A stretch of DNA of 64,000 nucleotides from Rhineura floridana (lineage: Eukaryota; Chordata; Lepidosauria; Squamata; Rhineuridae): assembly GCF_030035675.1 (NCBI RefSeq), contig NC_084487.1, positions 25,090,474-25,154,473 of the forward strand, given 5' to 3'. Shown one piece after another: positions 14,301-23,300 of this stretch. The notes below the pieces were generated by a model. The model was not told the origin of the DNA, did not search any database, and saw nothing but the letters and a program-made list of their open reading frames with translations. A program made the translations under genes and the position numbers. Each line of letters opens with the position of its first letter. The first letter of the stretch is position 1.

Positions 14301-17300
14301 TGGGGACCTATTATTCTGGGGATATTTATAGTACAGAAACTGAACTTTGTCTTTGTGGCAACATGTTACATGCTCCTGCTCCTTCCTTTCAGCCATACAC
14401 AGCAACATCAGACAAAAGCTAAAGAGGCAAGTTGGTTCAGTGGCTATATAAACAGTGACATCATGGTCAGACAAGCCAGGCATGCCCTGTTCTCTTCCCC
14501 ACATATTGCCACTTCCAGATAAATTATTGTGATGAAGTTCAGCCTATATTTGGGGAGGTGAGGGAAGAGAAATTAAGTGAAACATTTCAGAACTACAACA
14601 AAGATTGCAGTGTCTTGCAGCAATGTGACTCTGGGAGGAAACTTTTCATCTAATTGATCACAGGAATATTTGAGTGACTGCCAAATGGCTACATCAGCAG
14701 GCCCTTACTTCAGGGACTCTGCAGCCTCATCACAATAGAGGTGAAGTGGGCACCATGTCCCTTCACAAGCAGACCATCTGGATGTAGTTAATTACTATTC
14801 TAAAGTCAAACATAGAACATAGCCTTTTTGCCTTCAGAATTAAGTGTTCAAGGTTACATTGATCTATACTAATCTTCAACTAGTAGTATTTGAGATGTTG
14901 GAAGTTTCAAAAGATCAACTAAGCTTCATTGCTATTTTGGAGAAATAAACTTGTGGGGATGGCTTGACACAAGTTGAGCAAAGTGCAACAGTTAACAGCA
15001 TGCTTAGGGTTTGTAGAAAAGTTGTGTTTGTGTGTGTGTGTAAATGGTACTCTAAATAATTAGTGGACATTATCATACCAAGATGGCTTCCTCATATATA
15101 TGAGCCTGCTTACCTGAGCACACTTCTGCTCCCATTAGTACACAAAACTGCCCATAGCAACAGTCATCATGGGACTAAACACCAACATCACTGAAGAGAA
15201 CTGCTAGCCTTCAGGACAAGGACACTCAGAATCCACACAAAATGGAAAAGAATGGAGAAAACCAGGGTTAACAATACAGAGGGATGGAGTGAGGATGAGA
15301 GTGTTAACCAGGAACAAAAGGTTGCTAGGCCAGAAAACCTTTTATGAGGAGGGAGACTGGCTTGATTGGGGTCTACACATAGCTGTCATAAAACAAGAAG
15401 CACAGTAAAAGCAAAGGCAAGGAGCTAGAGTCTGATACAAGGAGGGACTTGTGTGGAGTAATTATGGAGCAGCATGAAATTAGAGCCTTTGTATTAATAC
15501 ACTGCACATTAACTTATCTATTTAAGTTATAAATACAACTAAAGAGAACTCAGGAGGGATCCTTCTCATGAAGAAAAAGGAAGCAGCACTGTTCAGTAGG
15601 GTGCTGACAATGGATCCATTGATCAAAATATGCTGACTGTCTGCAATGTACAACAAATTCTTGTGACATATTAAAGACTAACAAATTTATTATGGAAAAG
15701 CTTTTGTGGACAGCCACGAGACTCAGATACCCCTCTAGAACTTGTTAACAGGATCTAGAACTGTTCTCTGATCATGGGAGAGCTTATTACCAATTTCAGG
15801 TTTTTATTTCCTTTTTCTTCTTAAAGCCAATGTAACAACCTTTATTACTCACATTTGGGCTTATGTAGGCATATTAAGAGTTACATCATTGCAATTTTTT
15901 TTTCTCCCTGTGTGTTCACACATATTTCAGGTCACAGCAGTTCTACTTGCTGGCGTTCAACAAGCAAGGCAAGAGGGGGCTGTGCATGCATCTTATTAGA
16001 AGAATGATACGGGGCAGACTGAAGAACTGCACCTGCCCAGGAAGACTCTCCCCCAGCACCACCACCTCTTTTGTCCATATGCTAATTCCAAAAGCAGCTG
16101 TGCATGAGAGTGACAGGCTGCCTGGCATTTGACTTGCTAAGTAAAGCATGAGCAAAATAAAAGCATTCTGACAGTGGGGAGAGAAAATAGGCTTATGAAA
16201 GGAACAAGACACACAAGAAATTACATTGGTCCAAACATCCTGCTTTCACTACCAATAACTGTCAAAATACCTTTGCTAGTTCCCCCTTCTACAAGTGGCC
16301 AGATAATGGAAATGTGATCTAAGCGATGTACTTGATGCTATGGTATGGTAAGTCTTTAATGTTTCTAGCCATTGGCCATTACATTTCAATTTAAAAACAC
16401 AAGGAAAAACATTTCAATAAAATGACATTTTAAACAATCATAGCCTAGCCCTAAAAGTTAGAGATTTTGTGGAATTTGCTTTGACAAGTTGGGCTCTAAT
16501 ATGCTTCGCTGCCATGGCAAAGTTGGTAATCGCAAAGGTGACAGCTTTATGATTATCTGCCAGAAGATCCGTGATTATAGTTTCTGGGCGTAGGCCCATC
16601 CTAGGCTTGATAAAATGGGCTAAAAATTTGCGTCGAGGGCTGTTATAAAGAGGACAATAAAGTATATAATGGGCAAGGTCCTCAATCACCTTATTTCCAC
16701 AAATACAGAAACGTTTGTTTTTTGGGAGGTCCTTATATCTACCCTCTAAAAACGCTGAGGGCATTGTCTGGAACCTTAACTCCGTAAAGGCTCTGCGTAT
16801 TTGAGGGCAGCAAAGGGTAGTCAAGTAAGAGGCTACAGAGTGATTTGTTTTGAAAAAGGGAAACCATTTCGAGTATGAAGCGATCATGATGAGATCTGTC
16901 TTGGACTTCGTCAAAGTTAAAGACCCAGTTGCGCAATTCCCTTGGGGAGAATAGTTTAAAGTCATAAGATGATAAATTGTAATGATCAATTGTCAGTTTC
17001 GTGGATTGGGCCCACCCCCCTTTAAGTAGTTGTTCGTGCCAACAGCATTTGACTATTGAGGAATCGTCCATCAATTGGATTTTCCTCCAAAATCTTAAGG
17101 CTGCTAAGTCAATTTTGGCAGTTAATGAATGTATACCCAGCTCGGCTCTGATGTGTGCCGAAGGAGTGCCACAAGGGAGGCCCAAGAGCTGTTTTAGGAA
17201 GGAATTTTGGAGGGGCTCTACTAAGCGTTTAAGGGAGTGTCCCCAGATTTCCGCCCCAAAAAGAATTTTGGATATTGCTATGGCTCTATATTTTTAGCAA

Positions 17301-20300
17301 AGGGGGAATTAATTGGCCTCCTCTAGTGTAGTAAAACCTTTTTAATTGCCCCAAGGATCTGGCAGTAGCTAGTTTAATGGCTTCCGCCTGAGTTTTCCAC
17401 GTAAGTGTGTTTGTAAAGGAAATTCCAAGGTACTTAAAAGACTGCACTTGACCCAAACAGACTCCATTCAGAGACCAATTGTTTTTGGCCTTCCTATACC
17501 TGCCGCAGACCATGATTTTTGATTTTGAATGGTTTACCTGGAGGTGCTGTTCTTTACAATATTCTTCTAAGTGAACCAACATTCTTTTTAGGCCAATTTT
17601 GGTCATGGAAAATAAGACCAGGTCATCGGCATATAATAGTGCAGAAATTTTTTTAGTACCTACGGAGGGGGGGGGAAACTTTGGTGAGGAAAATGAAGGA
17701 ATTATATCATTTATAAAAAAATTAAAAAGGAAAGGAGCCAATATACACCCTTGCTTCACGCCTTTCAAAGTTGGAATATTGCGAGATAGGGCCCCGTTTC
17801 TTCCTAATCTAACTCTTGAATAATTGGATTGATGAAGGGCTTTGATAAGCCACACCAGTCGTTTATCTGCATTTGACTGCTCCAGCTTATGCCAGAGAAT
17901 TTCCCTGTCCACTGAGTCAAATGCCACCGTGAAGTCTATGAAGGCTATATAAAGTGATGTTCTCGGCCCTTTTATGGCTTTATTTATTAGATGTTGTAAA
18001 ATAAATGCTTGGTCCCTAATGGACTTGCCCTTTCTAAATCTGGCCTGTTCATGGTGGATAATCGAGTATTTTAGATCCCATTCCACTAGTTTGTTAAGTA
18101 GAAAACGCCCGTATAGCTTAGCAGTAATGTCAAGTAGGCTAATGGGCCTATAATTTCGGGGTTCTGCAGGATCCCCTTTCTTGAAAATGGGAACTATTAT
18201 GCTGGTACGCCAACCTTGCGGGAAATCGCCCGTGGTGTTGATATGAGTGAAAAGGACCGCTAGAATTGGACACCACCATGCCATTTCTGACAGGAAGATC
18301 TCCGGGGGCATCAAGTCTTCCCCGGGAGCTTTATTTTTACGGAGGGTCAAGATTATATCACCAATCTCTGCACTTGTAACTGGTGGCCAGCTGGGCAGAT
18401 CTGTTGGAATTGAAGTTAAAGGTGAAGGGGTTAGCGACGAAGCGCCAAATATGGTGCTAAAACGGGTCACCCAAGATTCCGGCAAAATTGGGGGGATTGG
18501 TATGTTTTCCCAATGAGCATTATCACGTTGGACAAGTTTCCAGAAAACTATGTCATTACCTTGGCTAAGAGCCTGTTCTAGCTCCCTCCAATTATTTACA
18601 TAAAATTGCTGTTTCTTATCCTTTAAAAGTTTCTTGTAGGCCCTCTTTGTTTGAAGTAAACAATAAATAGCATCGTTTGAGTGGTTACGTCTAGTTAATT
18701 TAATTTGGGTGGACAACTCTCTCTTCATGGCTCTACACTCCCGATCAAACCAAACATTGGTGGACCCCCTCGGTGTTTTAAGGCTCGCGGTGGAAACCAC
18801 GCTGGACATACAGATAACTGTTCCGCCTGAACATTCTCCTGATTTTTGTTTGGCATTAATAATTTCATTTACTGACAGTTATTCCATTATATGCTTGAAT
18901 GTCTATTTCCCCCCGTCGCTTTCTCAGACGCGTGCCTATGGTTGGTTGCTCCTAGGGAAGTATTTGGAAAAGCTCACATGTGCTTACCCGGTGCACCTGC
19001 TAGTAATTTGCGGTGATCTAAACACAAGATTGGGACAATCCTACCCATTAATAGATGAACTAGCAGGTGTTCCTCTCGATGAGTATCCAATTCTTCCTAG
19101 AGAATCAAGGGACATATCAAATCAAATCAAATACTTGATGCAATGTAACCTTTTTTTGCACTGCAGGAGTTAATGAACAAAATCCTTTTTCGTCTTTCTG
19201 CTAGAACCAAATAAGCATCTCAGCAAGTGATGATTTATAAAACAGCACAGCTCTGAAGTATCTCTCAGGGAACTAGTGAAGTTATACCAAGCTACACAAA
19301 AAGCACCACATGGCACAGTTTTCTGAGTTAAGTGAAAAAGTCTACAGAAGCCTGGTAAAAGCAATGACAAAAGGGCCCCAATCAAAGTATCACCTGTCTC
19401 TGTGGCGTAGGGTTTTGTTTACCTAAGGTGATGGAAACTTCTAAAATGACTGCCACTTTTTTCAAGAGCCCAGCAAATCAGGAGAACTATGCACTATGTT
19501 TACACATTGTTACCTTTCAGATGCTGTCTTTTAAAAATTAAGATTCAGGGAAGGGAGAATCACAGACAGTATATTTGTGGCTATGAAGGCAGCAGTAGCT
19601 CCTCACTGAGTAGGTAAAATGACACATCAAGGAGGAGGAGCAGCAGCAAGTGAAAAAAAAATCCCAACCTTTTGCTGAATCCAAGATACACAGACAAATA
19701 AGTGATTATACTCCCCAAACAGTTTTAAAACAATGCAAGATGAGGATCTGGAAGGGGAGAAGTTGCCCTATCACAATTTTAAAAGTGGCAAACATTGCAA
19801 TGGAGAGACCAGAAGGGTGGTGTTAGAGGCAGAGAAGAAAGAAGGATGGTTTGAGCATGTTATTTACAGAAACACAAAAAGCTAACAAGGTGCAAAGTAA
19901 GAAGCTGCCAGGCCTTGCCCCTCCATCTTAGCATGCAGCAGGTAGAGCTGCCTCTTCCTCGCCAGTATGCGAAAAGAAAAGAGAAAGGTTTCCATGCCTT
20001 TCCTTAAAGATGAACTCAAAATTCCTTGCCCTTTAGTACACAAAAATCTTTATTTGGTTTCTGCTCTTTTCCTTCCCATTTTCTCACTTTCATAGCAGCT
20101 TTACTGACCGATTCTTTCCAAAAGGTCAAACAGCTGAATTCAAGAGTCACTGAGGCCCTGGCTGCTTGACAAATGTTCCAGCTGGGCGTTTGCCATCAAG
20201 AAGCCTTCCACTGACAGAGGAGTCAAGTGCTGCGCTTCATTATTCTCAGCACAGTACCAAATGCTTCAGAGCAATGGATCCAAAATTTCACAGACACGCT

Positions 20301-23300
20301 TCTAGGCCACACACTGCAAGTGCACAGTGCACCACAGATGCAGGAACTTTTAGACAAAACCCACCATCAATCAAGACCAGAGGGCTGTGGTAGTTGGGGG
20401 GGAAATGTGAAGAAAACAGCCTTTTGTTCCCCCTCTGTCACTAGAGGATTATAGTAAAAAAGGAGAGAGTCAAGTGCAGGTTTTCAGGGCTGTACATAAA
20501 AAGCTCATTCATCAGGTGATAAAAGTCACATGCATTTGATTGTGTCAATTTAACAAGGTCACAGTGAGAACAATTTCTTTAGGAGATATCAGTGACTAAA
20601 GAACAGCAGGGAAAACAAAGACACTCCAACCATTCAAATTGCAAAGAGCAAAGGGAGATAAATGCCGTGAAGGAGGCCAGACAGTCGCGCACAGGGTAGA
20701 AAACAGCAGCAAAGGCTGATGAAAACTTGAATATTCACTCGAGCAGCCTTTGCCAACCTGGTGCTCTGCAGGCATTTAGGACTGCAATTCCTACTAGCCT
20801 GCTGACTGAAGCTGATGGGAGTTGTAGTCCAAAATGTCTGGAGGGCACCAAGTTGGCAAAGGTTGGAAAGTAAGTATTTGTACAAGAAATAATCCAACTA
20901 TAATCTGTTTGAAGATTTACCACCTGGACCCTGCATGTTTCCTTACATGGAGATGTACTGCAGTGGATCTCCAATACCACTGCACAAGAGAAAGGCATAC
21001 CATCTTCTGTAAAATACAGGCACTTTCCTCCCCCCTTACCCCTTAAAGGAAATAGTCTCAAGGTAGTGAAAAGGATCATCCCAAAAGCATCCCTCAGCTT
21101 TAAACTTGGAAGTCTTACTGATTTTGAAAACCATGTCATAAGAACATAAGGACATAAGAAGAGCCTGCTGGATCAGGCCAGTGGCCCATCTAGTCCAGCA
21201 TCCTGTTCTCACAGTGGCCAACCAGGTGCCTGGGGGAAGCCCGCAAGCAGAACCCGAGTGCAAGAACACTCTCCCCTCCTGAGGCTTCCGGCAACTGGTT
21301 TTCAGAAGCATGCTGCCTCTGACTAGGGTGGCACAGCACAGCCATCACGGCTAGTAGCCATTGATAGCCCTGTCCTCCATGAATTTGTCTAATCGTCTTT
21401 TAAAGCCGTCCAAGCTGGTGGCCATTACTGCATCTTGTGGGAGCAAATTCCATAGTTTAACTATGCGCTGAGTAAAGAAGTACTTCCTTTTGTCTGTCCT
21501 GAATCTTCCAACATTCAGCTTCTTTGAATGTCCACGAGTTCTAGTATTATGAGAGAGGGAGAAGAACTTTTCTCTATCCACTTTCTCAATGCCATGCATA
21601 ATTTTATACACTTCTATCATGTCTCCTCTGACCCGCCTTTTCTCTAAACTAAAAAGCCCCAAATGCTGCAACCTTTCCTCGTAAGGGAGTCGCTCCATCC
21701 CCTTGATCATTCTGGTTGCCCTCTTCTGAACCTTTTCCAAGTCTATAATATCCTTTTTGAGATGAGGCAACCAGAACTGTACACAGTATTCCAAATGCAG
21801 CCACACCATAGATTTATACAACGGCATTATGATATCGGCTGTTTTATTTTCAATACCTTTCCTAATTATCCCTAGCATGGAATTTGCCTTTTTCACAGCT
21901 GCCGCACACTGGGTCGACATTTTCATCGTGCTGTCCACTACAACCCCGAGGTCTCTCTCCTGGTTGGTCACCGCCAGTTCAGACCCCATGAGCGTATATG
22001 TGAAATTAAGATTTTTTGCTCCAATATGCATCATTTTACACTTGTTTATATTGAATTGCATTTGCCATTTTTCCGCCCATCCACTCAGTTTGGAGAGATC
22101 TTTTTGGAGCTCTTCACAATCCCTTTTTGTTTTAACAACCCTGAACAATTTAGTGTCGTCAGCAAACTTGGCCACTTCACTGCTCACTCCTAATTCTAGG
22201 TCATTAATGAACATGTCTTAAGCAAGCATGCTGGGTATGACAGATTTCAGGGGGGGAAATTACCAAATAATTTCTCCTTAAAAAGGAGACTGAACGTGCA
22301 AGCTGTACGAAATACATTTCACAGTGCTTTCACAAGGTAATGTGAATAACTGACATTTCCTTTTTCAAGAGTGTTTTGTTAAGTGCCTGCACGTTAATGG
22401 GAAAAATGTCTACTATCTAAAGTAACAGAAAGGTGCTGATAAATAATTCTGATAAATTTTCATCACCATGTTGTTTTTAAAAGACTCCTCAAAAGGAAGG
22501 AGGTTTGGCAGTGTCTTGATACTGTTAATACTCATAATGCTTATTATTTATTTATTTATTTATTACATTTATACCCTGCCTTTCCTTTTTCATGAAACCC
22601 AAGGCGGCTTACATATGGTTTCCAGGTGGTCTCCCATCCATGCTTCACGGTAAGGATTTATAGAATAGAAGAGGAAGCTGTGTCTTGAAGCAGGGCAGGC
22701 AAGATCAACCAGGAGAGTTACAGAGCCACGTGAGGTTGATCTTAATAGTTCTCTTTAGCCATTACTGCCACAGGCTAGTCCACTCACCTCCTGAGAAGGA
22801 TTAGCACCAGAAGCCCCCCTTCTGCATATGCACCACACTTAATCTGGGTGAGCTGCTTGGGCCTGCATTGAAGCAGCACAGTGTGTCTAGAAGATGGCAA
22901 AAGTGAAGAAAGGAGGCAGCGCAGAGCAATTATGCAGGGTAGAAGGCGGTGCATGATATCTGCAGTGGGGAGGTAGGAAGACAACAAAACAGTATGGCAG
23001 ATCACCTCAAAATAATACAGGCAGGTCACCTCTGTGTATGGCTCATCAGAGGATGGGCAAGTAATCACAAGGAGCTCTGCCTCTAAGCCGCCACTTGTTG
23101 ACTGGCTGTGGCAGGGGAAGAGAGTAGATCCTACAAGCCAAAAGTCTGCCCCCGGCCATCCCTGCTTCCTCCTTGAAATTTTGCTTTCTATAACTATTCA
23201 TTCAGTGCTTGTTTCCAGCACTTTTATGCATTTCTGGAGCTCTGTAAGTTTAGCAAGTAAACAGCTCAGCAGACATTTTGTTAGAAGCAGAAACTGAAGC

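Larger units (their letters stand above)
16339..19131 (-). mobile_element. Vingi/I-like LINE with inverted 5' end (twin priming)
   Basis: A 10-bp duplication TACTTGATGC flanks the insertion (16329-16338 and 19132-19141). From 16339 to about 18838 the element reads on the minus strand: reverse transcriptase, then a C-terminal cysteine/histidine motif and a 3' end CTAGAAACATTAAAGACTTA. From about 18838 to 19131 the sequence is on the plus strand and encodes endonuclease-like residues (LNVYFPP, CGDLNTRLG). This is the layout left by twin priming. RT motifs seen include NYRPISLLDI, GVKQGCILAPFLFNFFIND and LLYADDLVLF. The reading frame is interrupted after the RT core (stop near 17,288) and again in the C-terminal part. 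The Vingi/Ingi/I-group assignment is inferred from the C-terminal CICG...HYILYCPLY motif. Confidence 0.8.

Noticed and set aside
21128-22212. CATGTC on both sides of the truncated CR1 as a target duplication
   Set aside because: Six bases at slightly different offsets are not convincing, and CR1 usually leaves no clear duplication.
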